Below, piece by piece: positions 36,904 through 45,082 of a stretch of 64,000 nucleotides of DNA. Numbering within the stretch: the stretch's first letter is position 1; each line of letters starts with the position of its first letter. Origin of the DNA: an uncultured Bacteroidota bacterium (GTDB lineage Bacteria > Bacteroidota > Bacteroidia > 2-12-FULL-35-15). The stretch is from assembly GCA_903847205.1 (NCBI GenBank), contig CAINDA010000027.1, forward strand, positions 18,490 to 82,489, written 5' to 3'. The translations under genes were made by a program, and so were the position numbers. The notes beneath the pieces were generated by a model, which had not been told where the DNA came from, ran no database searches, and saw nothing but the letters and a program-made list of their open reading frames with translations.

Positions 36904-38154
36904 TTACGCTTTCTTTATATGCATCCGTTTTTTTACCATCTGGCTTACACGGTACATTGCAAAAATTGCAATAATACTTATTCCTACCATCACATATCCT
37001 ACTGTATCATAATGTTCGAGGGGGCTTGTTTTTGTTTTCTGAACAACTATTAATCCGCCGGCCGCTGCTGCGAGGCCTCCGGCAAACTGCTGCAGGGAGG
37101 AATTAATACTCATAAATGCTCCCCTATCCTGCATCTGCGGCAAAGCGGTTGCCAATGCCATTGAAGGTACCATGCGGCTCATGATGCCTATCATCATCAA
37201 TACATTTATAATCATTACCACCCATAAAGGTACCGCGGTAAGGTTGGTATAAACTACCACAATAATCATCATCCAAATGGAGGCAGCTGCGAATAATTTG
37301 AATTTATCAATTTTGTCGCTTAATTTACCTATGAGGGGCATTATAACTAAAGTGCTTACCCCGCCTACCATAAATAATAAAGGCAGCTGTTCTTTTGTAA
37401 CATGCAGGTTATTTATTGAAAATGCGCTGCTCCAGGGCATCATCATAAATCCTCCGATAGAGAGTAATACGGTTGCCGAAAAGCCTATCCGGTAATTACG
37501 GTTGGAGATGGTATGCCAGAGATGAGCTAATGGGTTGCGGTCGCTTTTAACTTCGAGGTGTTTGGTGATGGGGTTTAATTTTAATGCTATGCCAACCCAT
37601 ACAATGGAGGCTAAAATAACAATCATTATAAATGGCGAAGTCCAGCCCCAGTGATTGGCTATGTATAAACTGATGGGGATGCCTAATATCTGGCTGGCGC
37701 TGAATCCCATTTGAATAAAGCCCATTACCCGGCCCCGTTTTTCAATTGCAAAAATATCGGCCATTATGGCCATTGATATGGAACCGATTACACCGCCGAA
37801 CACCCCCGTTACAATACGGGCTGCTATCAGCATGGGATAGGTGGATGCTAAACTGCAGAAGAAGGTTCCTAAAATAAAGCCGACGTAAAAAAACAGGAGG
37901 AGTTTTTTGCGGTCGAAACGATCGGCAAAGCCGGCTGTGGCAATTCCGGAAATACCGGCGCTGAAAGCATAACATGATACCGCTGCGCCGAACTGAGAAG
38001 TTGTTAAGTTCATGGTTTTCATTAGCATATCGCCTAAAGGCGACATTACCATAAAATCGAGAACAACGGTAAACTGGGTTAATGCAAGTATTACAATTAC
38101 AAAAATTTGATAGGATGTAAATTTGGTTAAAGGGGCTTGTTTGAGTTCGGACAT
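36904..38154 (-). CDS. MFS transporter, DHA1 type
   Basis: The 416-residue protein has 12 hydrophobic segments. LDFMVMSPLGDMLM in helix 1 and FADRFDRKKLLLF in the loop after helix 2 are typical of the DHA1 drug/sugar-efflux family. Motif C-like ARIVTGVFGGVIGS follows. I chose the ATG at 38154 (MSELKQAPLTKF) because the longer frame from 38208 passes through a REP-like palindrome. The gene stands alone, convergent with dcp. Substrate unknown; arabinose-type or drug exporters are the closest types. Confidence 0.87.
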   Translation of the reverse strand: MSELKQAPLTKFTSYQIFVIVILALTQFTVVLDFMVMSPLGDMLMKTMNLTTSQFGAAVSCYAFSAGISGIATAGFADRFDRKKLLLFFYVGFILGTFFCSLASTYPMLIAARIVTGVFGGVIGSISMAIMADIFAIEKRGRVMGFIQMGFSASQILGIPISLYIANHWGWTSPFIMIVILASIVWVGIALKLNPITKHLEVKSDRNPLAHLWHTISNRNYRIGFSATVLLSIGGFMMMPWSSAFSINNLHVTKEQLPLLFMVGGVSTLVIMPLIGKLSDKIDKFKLFAAASIWMMIIVVVYTNLTAVPLWVVMIINVLMMIGIMSRMVPSMALATALPQMQDRGAFMSINSSLQQFAGGLAAAAGGLIVVQKTKTSPLEHYDTVGYVMVGISIIAIFAMYRVSQMVKKRMHIKKA

Positions 38155-38207
38155 ATATAGTATTAAAAATTTTGGGCGATGCCAATAAGTTAAAAAGCCA
38201 TCGCGCA

Positions 38208-38264
38208 TATTTCGACAGGCTCAATATGACAGTGCGCATGGTCAGTCTGAGCTTGTCGAAGACC
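38208..38264. repeat. REP-like palindrome (TTTCGACAGGCTCA type)
   Basis: TTTCGACAGGCTCA and TGAGCTTGTCGAA are inverted around a short centre (TGACAGTGCGCATGGTCA). It lies just upstream of the MFS gene. The family is widespread in environmental genomes, to my recollection. Confidence 0.6.
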
Positions 38265-38303
38265 TGGGGCTGGCTTTATGTTAAAAAACGTCTTTAACTT
38301 AAA

Positions 38304-38370
38304 AAAACGCTGGAGCGCGAAGGTAAACATTGTTTTTGTTTTTCCTTATTTGCGCCCCGGCGTTTTTGCA
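38304..38370 (-). terminator. Long hairpin after the lipoprotein gene
   Basis: AAAAACGCTGGAGCGCGAA and the inverse of it, TTGCGCCCCGGCGTTTTT, form a GC-rich stem with two mismatches and a T-rich loop. On the minus strand it ends in seven T residues, as expected for a terminator of the gene at 38391. Confidence 0.65.
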
Positions 38371-38390
38371 GTATTTTTAATATTCTTCCC

Positions 38391-39170
38391 TTATGGAATC
38401 ACAACATTTGCTCCCATAGGAGAAGTGCCGACAGCATTGTAAATAAATTTTCCGGTGCTTAAATCTTCATAATACGATGAGCTTGCATAAGCAACTGCTG
38501 CCGGATAAACCGCAAAATAAGCTGTTGAGCCGGTGGTTAATCCTGCCCCGTATAAATCAGAAACCGGTACTAAAACCGAAAAGCTGGTTAAATTTGAATT
38601 TATTGCTTTTGAATATAAAAGTGAATAATTGGCCGGTGCTGAACTTACCGAAGCAGTTGTTCCGAAATATACTGCTAATTCGCGGCCTTTAGCATCTGCT
38701 GTTACTGTTCCTCTTACTTTTACATAGCTTATTCCGCCTGAAATAGTATCAACTGCAGTTACAGATCCTAAAGCGAAAGTTGGTATTGCCGAAAGCTTAA
38801 TATCATGATTGTTTTGCCCGGTTAATAAACCTATATTCTGCACTCTTGCAGTACCATATGCCGAATCTATTATAGTAATGCTGTAACTTCCTGTAGGGAG
38901 ATTTAGGAAAGAATATTTGCCCATATTATCGGTTAAAGCTGTTGTTGTTGTGTTATCAATACTCACTTTAATGTTTGAAACATTTGTACTTAGTTTGGTT
39001 CCGTATTGATCGTATAAAGAAACAAAACCGGTAATTGAACCTGTATAAGTCGGGCCGGGAGCACCCTGAGGTCCGGCGGGGCCTATAACATCTTTTTGGC
39101 AGGCGGTAAAAAACAACAGGCCTAAAGCACCTGTTAATAATAAAGCAATCGGTGTTTTTTTGATTTTCAT
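38391..39170 (-). CDS. Surface lipoprotein with collagen-like and regulatory-like domains
   Basis: The 259-residue protein has a lipoprotein signal with lipobox FFTAC (C24) and then a short collagen-like run GPAGPQGAPGP (31-41). Residues about 45-135 are a carboxypeptidase-regulatory-like beta-sandwich (GSITGFVSLYDQYGTK, then KYSFLNLPTGSYSITI). The rest is beta-rich with no known motif. It is probably an exported outer-membrane lipoprotein. No substrate or partner can be inferred. The short collagen-like run after the lipid anchor is a common linker in Bacteroidota lipoproteins. The tandem array at 39304 lies upstream of its start. Confidence 0.75.
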   Translation of the reverse strand: MKIKKTPIALLLTGALGLLFFTACQKDVIGPAGPQGAPGPTYTGSITGFVSLYDQYGTKLSTNVSNIKVSIDNTTTTALTDNMGKYSFLNLPTGSYSITIIDSAYGTARVQNIGLLTGQNNHDIKLSAIPTFALGSVTAVDTISGGISYVKVRGTVTADAKGRELAVYFGTTASVSSAPANYSLLYSKAINSNLTSFSVLVPVSDLYGAGLTTGSTAYFAVYPAAVAYASSSYYEDLSTGKFIYNAVGTSPMGANVVIP

Positions 39171-39303
39171 GTTTCTATGTTTTTTATGATTAAAGGTTAA
39201 ATTAAATGAGCCGGATTTAAAAATTCGGCTTCGGCAAGTGGCAATAATGAGGCCATGTTTTTGAAATACCTTAGAATTGAGTTATAAATAACAGGTGTTT
39301 TAG
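39171..39303. other. Upstream region of the lipoprotein gene
   Basis: This part of a 500-base gene-free stretch holds no clear gene or promoter of its own. It ends at the tandem array. No TAnnTTTG element facing the lipoprotein gene was recognised. Confidence 0.3.
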
Positions 39304-39637
39304 TCAAACACGAGATCTTGTGTTAAGCTAAATCATCTAGTTTTATCAAACACGAGATCTTGTGTTGAGCAAAATCATCTAGTTTTATCAAACACGAAAT
39401 CTTGTGTTGAGCAAAATCATCTAGTTTTATCAAACACGAGATCTTGTGTTGAGCAAAATCATCTAGTTTTATCAAACACGAAATCTTGTGTTAAGCTAAA
39501 TCATCTAGTTTTATCAAACACGAGATCTTGTGTTGAGCTAAATCGTCTAGTTTTATCAAACACGGGAGCGGTGTTTGGCAAAATCATCTGGTTTTATCAA
39601 GCATGAGCATCTTGTGTCGCATCAAAACACCTGCCCA
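39304..39637. repeat. Tandem array of seven 42-bp units
   Basis: Units start at 39304, 39346, 39388, 39430, 39472, 39514 and 39556 with exact 42-bp spacing, and a degenerate unit starts at 39597 after a 41-bp step. Each unit contains AACACGAGATCTTGTGTT, an 18-bp near-palindrome centred on AGATCT, and then GAGCAAAATCATCTAGTTTTA. A variant with AAATCT alternates in places. The plus frame is open but has no start codon. There are no unique spacers. Confidence 0.9.
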
Positions 39638-39698
39638 AGCCTTAATTTTGAAATAAGATTTGGATTTCCAGCCTGATATTCCTTTTTTATAAATTTAG

Positions 39699-39938
39699 CC
39701 TCCGGGACAGCATGCTCACCTGCATGTGGGAATTCAGGATAATGCAACTTCCCCAATTGTTTGGGATGCCGAACGATTAATTGAAGTTCACAGCGCTTTA
39801 ACTATTGTTACTTTTAACGGCGCCGTTGCCGGAAACGCAGGTGATTTAGGCAAAATAGCTGTTTACCGTACCCGCTTTGTTACCAACACAGGCAAAAAAG
39901 GCCCATTGAGTGATAATCTGTCGGCTTTGATTAATTAA
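39699..39938 (+). pseudogene. Possible gene remnant
   Basis: A frame open from 39699 encodes PPGQHAHLHVGIQDNATSPI, then TGKKGPLSDNLSALIN at the end. It has no ATG; only GTG at 39726 could start it. The C-terminus resembles endings such as GKKGPWSDxxSA seen in some Bacteroidota proteins of unknown function, from memory. It lies between the tandem array and a hairpin. I read it as the 3' end of a lost gene, with modest confidence. Confidence 0.35.
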
Positions 39939-39960
39939 TATTTGATGAGGTGAATTTATA

Positions 39961-39985
39961 AAGACGAAGCCGGTGGCTTCGTCTT
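39961..39985. terminator. AAGACGAAGCC hairpin 1
   Basis: AAGACGAAGCC and GGCTTCGTCTT form a perfect 11-bp stem with a 3-base loop, followed by T-rich DNA. It may terminate the remnant gene, but the core GACGAAGC also stands 34 bases before the -7 element at 39997, as in three other promoters in this region. Confidence 0.65.
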
Positions 39986-39996
39986 TTGTTTTTGGG

Positions 39997-40004
39997 TAGA
40001 TTTG
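39997..40004 (+). promoter_or_regulatory. -7 element of the T9SS cargo gene
   Basis: TAGATTTG matches TAnnTTTG, 36 bases before the ATG at 40040. The same octamer serves the genes at 42760 and 43041. Confidence 0.55.
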
Positions 40005-40039
40005 CGGGGAGGATTTAATAAATTTTAAAAATCAACAAA

Positions 40040-40981
40040 ATGAAAAAACCGCTATTTTTTTTATTTCTTATAATCAGCGGCAGTAATTTATTTGCGCAAT
40101 ATAGTACAGATTTAAATTTTGAAAATAATCATTTCGGCAATGCAAATTTTTGGATTAATACTTCTCCTCAAAATATATGGCAGATCGGCAAACCACATAA
40201 AATACTTTTCGATTCTGCTTATTCAAAACCTAATTGTATAATTACTGATACAATAAATTTTTATCCTATCAATTGTAATTCTTCATTTATACTATCATTA
40301 CATACAGATTGTTGTGGTAATTCCTGGGATGGAAAACCTGTTTTAAAGTTTAAACATAAATTCAATACTGATTCTTTACATGATGGCGGATTTATTGAAG
40401 TTTCATTTAATTCAGGAATTACATGGGTAAATATTATCTCAGATTCTACAGTAAATTATAATCATCCATCGCAAAATTTTCCAGGTGGTAATCAAAATTT
40501 TTATTCTTTAAGTGATACTATAAATGGAGGTATTCCTGCTTTTACAGGCAAATCAAATGGATGGATAGAATCCAGCTGTTATTTTGTTAGCTGCGGGTAT
40601 GGTTTTCCAATCGATTCAATTATGGTTCGCTTTACATTTAAAAGCGATGCAGTTAATAATTCTAAAGAAGGCTGGATGATTGATAATATTACTTTCGTTA
40701 ATGATATTTGCGAATCAATACCAGAAATAAACCTATCAGATTTAAACATTTACCCAAACCCCAGCACAGGGAGGCTTAATATAAGCCTGAATAAACAGCA
40801 AAGCAAAACAAATACTGAGCTGAGTATTTTTAATATGCTTGGCGAAAAGATTTATTATAATGCCAGGTTTAATCTGCAGGCTTCAAATGAAATAGATATT
40901 TCCGCATTTCAGAAAGGTATTTATTTTATTAAAATGAATGATGGGGCTGAGGTTTTTGAAAAGAAGATTGTGGTGGAGTGA
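40040..40981 (+). CDS. T9SS-secreted protein
   Basis: The 313-residue protein has a signal peptide (MKKPLFFLFLIISGSNLFAQ), a beta-rich domain (about 22-225) with FWINTSPQNIWQIGKP and GWMIDNITF, a pattern like MAM or immune-inhibitor-A-type jelly-roll modules, and a C-terminal sorting domain starting NIYPNPSTGRLNISL and ending KKIVVE. It is thus a cargo of the type IX secretion system. Several asparagine- and cysteine-rich loops (HTDCCGNSWDG) are present. No catalytic residues are recognised. The substrate, if any, is unknown. Confidence 0.82.
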   Translation: MKKPLFFLFLIISGSNLFAQYSTDLNFENNHFGNANFWINTSPQNIWQIGKPHKILFDSAYSKPNCIITDTINFYPINCNSSFILSLHTDCCGNSWDGKPVLKFKHKFNTDSLHDGGFIEVSFNSGITWVNIISDSTVNYNHPSQNFPGGNQNFYSLSDTINGGIPAFTGKSNGWIESSCYFVSCGYGFPIDSIMVRFTFKSDAVNNSKEGWMIDNITFVNDICESIPEINLSDLNIYPNPSTGRLNISLNKQQSKTNTELSIFNMLGEKIYYNARFNLQASNEIDISAFQKGIYFIKMNDGAEVFEKKIVVE

Positions 40982-41128
40982 GGCATTTTAAGCTCCGCTG
41001 ATTGAACCCGTCATATTGTAAATATTATTTCCCTACATTTACCCGCGTTAATCATCCCCGTAATTAACAAAAGAATTTAATTTGTTTTAAGAACAAATTT
41101 TTTTGTTTCATTTAATCATCATTATTTG

Positions 41129-41299
41129 ATGGTTAAATTTTTTACATCCCCTCAATTAATGAAATGGTTTTTCAAAAGAAAATCTAAGTCCGATGATTTT
41201 AAATTGGAGCTTATAGATATTGTAATTCTATTAATTTTAATTCTGCTTATTGCTATAATATTTTATGCGGTAAGTGTTTTTTTTGAAGGGCATCGTTAA
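41129..41299 (+). CDS. Putative 56-residue membrane microprotein
   Basis: An ATG at 41129 opens a 56-codon frame with a basic N-terminal region (MKWFFKRKSKSDDF from an internal ATG at 41159) and one strongly hydrophobic segment, IDIVILLILILLIAIIFYAV. It is too short for most gene callers. No homologue is known to me. It lies alone between a T9SS cargo gene and a terminator. No clear TAnnTTTG element precedes it, so expression is uncertain. Confidence 0.4.
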   Translation: MVKFFTSPQLMKWFFKRKSKSDDFKLELIDIVILLILILLIAIIFYAVSVFFEGHR

Positions 41300-41340
41300 A
41301 ATAATTTTCCCCTTTAGTAATAATCTCGTACATAAAAAAA

Positions 41341-41377
41341 ACAAAAACGTCCCGCAATACCTGCGGGACGTTTTGTT
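41341..41377 (-). terminator. Terminator after the secreted-protein gene
   Basis: ACAAAAACGTCCCGCA and TGCGGGACGTTTTGT form a 15-bp stem with one bulge. On the minus strand a long T run follows. It lies 28 bases past the stop at 41405. The stem core is shared with the clpC terminator at 14881. Confidence 0.8.
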
Positions 41378-41404
41378 TCTAATAAATAAAGCCAAAACCT
41401 CTAT

Positions 41405-42760
41405 TTATTCAACAATCATTTTTTTAGTTATTTTTTTACCGTCAACAGTTAAAGAATAAAAATAAATACCGGAAGCAAAACCAGCATTATTTACTTCAAC
41501 CGAATAGCGGCCTTCTTTTACATCTTTTTGTACTTTTTCAAATATTTTAACACCTCTTATATCATATATTTCTAAAGCAGCGCTTGCTGCATTATTTTTA
41601 ATTGAATAGCTGATAACCGTTTGGTTAGTAAAAGGGTTCGGCGTATTCTGGTTCAATTCAAAACCGTTTTGTGCAAGCTCGCTTATTCCGGTTGTAGTAT
41701 TGCCGTAAATCGAATAAGAAATAACCGGTGGAGAAAGTAAATCGCCGGTCATGAAGGTAGAATATGATGTTGGGTATTGATTGTATCTAACATCGCTGCC
41801 AAAAGAAGCGCCCATGCACCACGAACTTGGATCAACCTGCTGATTAGCATAATCAGTCATTGCACTTACCACAGGGTTATGCTGTCCCCAAACTATACCT
41901 GCAAAACCATTTACAGTCTGAGCAACTGTTGCTCCCGGAAAAGCATAACAGCAGTCGCCTAATGTATGTGTACCTCCCGGAACAAATGTGTAAAAGCAGG
42001 AAACAATATTTCCTGCAGGCACAGCAGCTGCAGTAGGCAGTTTTATTTTAATATTTTTTACATGTCCTGAAACGCCGACGCTGTCGGAATTAGTAAGCAC
42101 ACGTTTAACCAATATATAATTGCTTGTCGGCGCAGCAGCTTTTACCTTATTACCTTGCGCAGTGGAAGCACCAGTTAATTTCGGCCCAATCAGAGAAGTT
42201 CTCCAGCTGTCTACCGGAGGCCCCCAAACAGCATTCGGCACTTTAGTAAAAACAGCGGTATTAGCAGTATCACCCCAAACAATCCATGTATATAAAGTAT
42301 CATTCGTGGCAGTTTTTTTCATATATGAACCAAGAACAGCAACCGAATCAATATTATAAGCATCAAGATGAGTTACAATAGGCAGATGGCTTGTCTGAAG
42401 GTTAGTTGACTTCGGGTCGAAAACAGTTCCAACCAGATTGCTTGTAACAAAAGCAGTAGTAGTTGTTCCAGAGCCGAGTCTGACAGTAGAATCCATATAA
42501 ACAGGATTAATATATAAACTCTGGTTGGGATTTGCAGCAGGCGGTTCAGTAATTCCTTTAACTGCCATTACAGTACCTATTGGTTCTACCCAATATCTAA
42601 ATGCTGTTCCGGTTCTGTCATTACTTAAATTAGTAAGCGGTGATACTACATCGGTTGTTATTACAGCCGGCATGCGATAATCTTGCATTTTAAATGCATT
42701 TTGACTGATAATTGTTCCGCAGACAATCATACCAGCTAATGATAAATAAGTTTTTTTCAT
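41405..42760 (-). CDS. T9SS-secreted protein of unknown function
   Basis: The 451-residue protein has a signal peptide (MKKTYLSLAGMIVCGTIISQ), a large beta-rich body (about 25-365), and a C-terminal sorting domain beginning FELNQNTPNPFTNQTVISYS and ending KKITKKMIVE. Two cysteines in LGDCCYAF may form a disulfide. The body matches no family I know. A TAGATTTG -7 element and a TTGC -33 element with 19-base spacing precede it on the minus strand, and a terminator follows, so it is monocistronic. Confidence 0.8.
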   Translation of the reverse strand: MKKTYLSLAGMIVCGTIISQNAFKMQDYRMPAVITTDVVSPLTNLSNDRTGTAFRYWVEPIGTVMAVKGITEPPAANPNQSLYINPVYMDSTVRLGSGTTTTAFVTSNLVGTVFDPKSTNLQTSHLPIVTHLDAYNIDSVAVLGSYMKKTATNDTLYTWIVWGDTANTAVFTKVPNAVWGPPVDSWRTSLIGPKLTGASTAQGNKVKAAAPTSNYILVKRVLTNSDSVGVSGHVKNIKIKLPTAAAVPAGNIVSCFYTFVPGGTHTLGDCCYAFPGATVAQTVNGFAGIVWGQHNPVVSAMTDYANQQVDPSSWCMGASFGSDVRYNQYPTSYSTFMTGDLLSPPVISYSIYGNTTTGISELAQNGFELNQNTPNPFTNQTVISYSIKNNAASAALEIYDIRGVKIFEKVQKDVKEGRYSVEVNNAGFASGIYFYSLTVDGKKITKKMIVE

Positions 42761-42805
42761 GTGTTTTTGTATGTTTTTTAATGATTTTTAAATTGGGGAC
42801 GCGGG

Positions 42806-42836
42806 CAAATCTAAAGAAGCAGTTTGATATTAGCAA
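42806..42836 (-). promoter_or_regulatory. Promoter of the secreted-protein gene
   Basis: On the minus strand, TTGC (42836-42833) is followed after 19 bases by TAGATTTG (42813-42806), close to the Bacteroidota pattern TTTG-N19-TAnnTTTG. The ATG lies 46 bases downstream at 42760. Confidence 0.6.
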
Positions 42837-42973
42837 GGCAAACGGCCTAATTAACAAAATTTAGGCTTTTAGTCCTATAAAATAGGGTAAACAGCCTAGA
42901 GTAAATAACGCCGGTTTATGATGCAATTACTTTATATTGCAGCCATTTAGTAAATTTTATCTCAATATAAAAA

Positions 42974-43015
42974 GACGAAGCACAATATTTTTTCTTTTTT
43001 TTCTTTTTAGATTTG
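42974..43015 (+). promoter_or_regulatory. GACGAAGC half-site and -7 element
   Basis: GACGAAGC at 42974 stands 34 bases before TAGATTTG (43008-43015), the -7 element of the gene at 43041. The 3' arm found in the other copies is here replaced by T-rich DNA. No plus-strand gene ends upstream, so this copy is not a terminator. Confidence 0.5.
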
Positions 43016-43040
43016 CCCTCAAATATCCGCTCTCGTTAAA

Positions 43041-43553
43041 ATGAAAAAGCAATTCCTCATCCTATTTATATTTTTAATTGCATCCTATTTTTCTTTTTCA
43101 CAGCAAGAGAATCCGGAGCCTGGTTATCCTAAAATAGTGGGCTTTGCAAGTATCCTTCATCCCCTTGTAAGTGTGGATAAAAACGGAAATACATTTAATT
43201 TTAAAAACAGCTATACTATCGGCTTCCCTGTTGGGATCAATATTATTAAAACTTCTAAAATCGGATTCAGCCTTGAAATAGTACCATATATAAAATCGGC
43301 GAAAGGAATAGACCAGGTAAGTAATCTATTAATTCATCCCGGGCTCATGTTTCTGTTAAAACGCGATTATAAATTAATAATGCGCATGGCATTCGAAACC
43401 GAAGGGCGTTACGGCCTCACTCCTACTCTTAACAAAACCCTGATTAAAACAAAAAATATTAACTATTTAGTTGCCGCTTCAGCCCCCTTGCGTTTTGGAA
43501 ATGAAAAACCGCCGTCTATTGGATTGAGTTTTCAATTTGGTATTTGCTTTTGA
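43041..43553 (+). CDS. Small outer-membrane beta-barrel protein
   Basis: The 170-residue product has a signal peptide (MKKQFLILFIFLIASYFSFSQ) and alternating hydrophobic beta-strands, ending with the aromatic GLSFQFGICF, typical of outer-membrane barrels that end in an aromatic residue. Eight or fewer strands are possible at this length. No family is recognised. Its promoter carries the GACGAAGC half-site described for this region. It is followed by a hairpin at 43606. Confidence 0.7.
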   Translation: MKKQFLILFIFLIASYFSFSQQENPEPGYPKIVGFASILHPLVSVDKNGNTFNFKNSYTIGFPVGINIIKTSKIGFSLEIVPYIKSAKGIDQVSNLLIHPGLMFLLKRDYKLIMRMAFETEGRYGLTPTLNKTLIKTKNINYLVAASAPLRFGNEKPPSIGLSFQFGICF

Positions 43554-43605
43554 GAACTGTTTAATATTTTTTTTAATCCTCCATAATTAATTCAATCTCA
43601 ATTTT

Positions 43606-43634
43606 AAAAGACGAAGCAAAGCCCTTCGTCTTTT
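43606..43634. terminator. AAAAGACGAAG hairpin 2
   Basis: AAAAGACGAAG and CTTCGTCTTTT form an 11-bp stem with a 7-base loop and a T tract, 52 bases after the stop at 43553. It also stands 33 bases before the next -7 element (43643). Confidence 0.7.
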
Positions 43635-43642
43635 TTTTAATT

Positions 43643-43650
43643 TACATTTG
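43643..43650 (+). promoter_or_regulatory. -7 element of the barrel-protein gene
   Basis: TACATTTG matches TAnnTTTG and lies 48 bases before the ATG at 43691. It starts 8 bases after the hairpin. Confidence 0.5.
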
Positions 43651-43690
43651 CGGTTAAGCTAATTAATTTTAACAATTTAGTCTATATATT

Positions 43691-44884
43691 ATGAATAAAC
43701 ATATTACTAAACCTAATAGGAGTCTGCTAAAAAACGCCCTGCTTCTGCTATTCATACTGCTGATTAAAACTTCTTCTGTTTTCTCGCAATGCGCCTTGGC
43801 AGGAATGCAGCCAAATACTACAGGCCCAGGCAGCGCTCCTCCTTCAACATCAATAATTAATACTAAAACCCCTACCCTTCGCTGGGATTCAATTCCGCAG
43901 GCAGGCATTGTTTACGGCGTTTATGTATGGGATATGAATACAAGAATGAGAGTTGTTGATAATAACTGCGCTACGCGTAATTGCAGTTATACCATACTGC
44001 CCGGCGTTTTGAGCGACACCACACAATACATGTGGGCTGTTAAAGCATTTGCCGGCTGTTCTGATCCCTGCATGACAATTCTTTCGCAGGATTTATTTTT
44101 TGAGATTCAGCCCAAAGTCATTGAACAAATCAAGCCATTGCAGGAAGTTAAAAAAAAATACAAATACAACTGCTACTTCCAGGGTGGTGTTTTGTTTCAT
44201 AATAATTATACCGGCTCGGTGGCCGAATTCAAAACCCTTAGTCCTAATTCTGTGCTGCTTAAAAATAACTTATCGCGCTTTACCAAAAATGACAGCAATC
44301 TTACAGGCAGTGCCGGCATGTGGTCGGGAGGCATAGCATTCAGAAAAGTAATGCCCGAAAAAATGTTTAAGCCTTATACCGAATATAGAATAGGTCTTAC
44401 TTATTACCGTTCCGGAAATGGTTTTAAAAATGCTTATACTTCAAAAACAGACAGCGTACATAACGTAAATTATTATTACGGCTACGAAACAAAAGAATGC
44501 CGCGTTGATTTTGCTGTTCTACACGGTTATCACGTCACTCCTAAATACACAATCTACGGCGGTTTGGGCGCTTCGGCAGGATTCGTCTATAATGCATTTA
44601 CAAGTATTCTTTACAGCGATTCAAGTTTTGTAAAAACCGAAAAGTTCAATAATAAAACAGGAGCATTTAATTTTTCTATGTACGCCCCACTCGGCTTGGA
44701 TATCAGAATGGGCGAGCGGACAACCTTTTGGAGCCACCTGCATTTTTGTATAGAAGCACGTCCTACCCTATCCTTTTATACTATCCCCGAAATAAAAACC
44801 ACCGCCAACGAAGGTTTGTATATAGGAGTAGGATTAAGGTTTTCGCTGGATGTGAAAAAAGAAGAAATATTCATTAAGGGGTAA
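43691..44884 (+). CDS. Outer-membrane protein with N-terminal Ig/FN3-like domain
   Basis: The 397-residue protein has a long N-terminal region with a signal peptide (LLLLFILLIKTSSVFSQ). Residues about 55-140 look like a fibronectin-type or Ig-like beta-sandwich (TPTLRWDSIPQAG, YVWDMNTRMRV, YMWAVKAFAGC). From about 160 to the end is an outer-membrane beta-barrel with strands such as PYTEYRIGLTYYRSGNGF and LYIGVGLRFSLDV. The single domain before the barrel may be periplasmic or surface-exposed. Function unknown. A palindromic repeat follows the stop. Confidence 0.7.
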   Translation: MNKHITKPNRSLLKNALLLLFILLIKTSSVFSQCALAGMQPNTTGPGSAPPSTSIINTKTPTLRWDSIPQAGIVYGVYVWDMNTRMRVVDNNCATRNCSYTILPGVLSDTTQYMWAVKAFAGCSDPCMTILSQDLFFEIQPKVIEQIKPLQEVKKKYKYNCYFQGGVLFHNNYTGSVAEFKTLSPNSVLLKNNLSRFTKNDSNLTGSAGMWSGGIAFRKVMPEKMFKPYTEYRIGLTYYRSGNGFKNAYTSKTDSVHNVNYYYGYETKECRVDFAVLHGYHVTPKYTIYGGLGASAGFVYNAFTSILYSDSSFVKTEKFNNKTGAFNFSMYAPLGLDIRMGERTTFWSHLHFCIEARPTLSFYTIPEIKTTANEGLYIGVGLRFSLDVKKEEIFIKG

Positions 44885-44895
44885 GTTTAATATCT

Positions 44896-45014
44896 AACCT
44901 CACCCCTGCCCTCTCCTTGAAAAAGGAAAGGGGGGCAGCGCCGCAAGCTCTTCAATAATCTTTCGGTTAAGGCTCCCCTCTGCTTTTTCAAGGAGAGGGG
45001 CCGGGGTGAGGTCA
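44896..45014. repeat. Palindromic CCTCACCCC element
   Basis: ACCTCACCCCTGCCCTCTCC at the left is matched by GGAGAGGGGCCGGGGTGAGGT at the right, with an inner TTGAAAAA / TTTTTCAA pair. The 119-base element lies just past the stop at 44884. Remnants of a similar type may lie at 4218-4262. The family is dispersed in environmental bacteria, to my recollection. Confidence 0.6.
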
Positions 45015-45042
45015 TTAAGCAAAGGACATTTGTTATACAGTT

Positions 45043-45079
45043 AAAAAAAAGACGAAGCAAAGTGCTTCGTCTTTTTTTT
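45043..45079. terminator. GACGAAGCA hairpin 3
   Basis: GACGAAGCA and TGCTTCGTC, extended by A and T runs, form a long perfect stem with a 3-base loop. It lies 160 bases past the previous stop, which is far for a terminator of that gene, and 32 bases before the -7 element at 45083. Confidence 0.65.
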
Positions 45080-45082
45080 GGA

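Noticed and set aside
39304..39590. The 42-bp array as a repeat protein (14-residue period)
   Set aside because: The plus frame is open but is entered directly after a TAG stop and has no ATG, GTG or TTG until the last unit; other frames hit stops in variant units.
20541..39637. The two tandem arrays as CRISPR arrays
   Set aside because: Units are contiguous with no unique spacers, and no cas gene is in the window.
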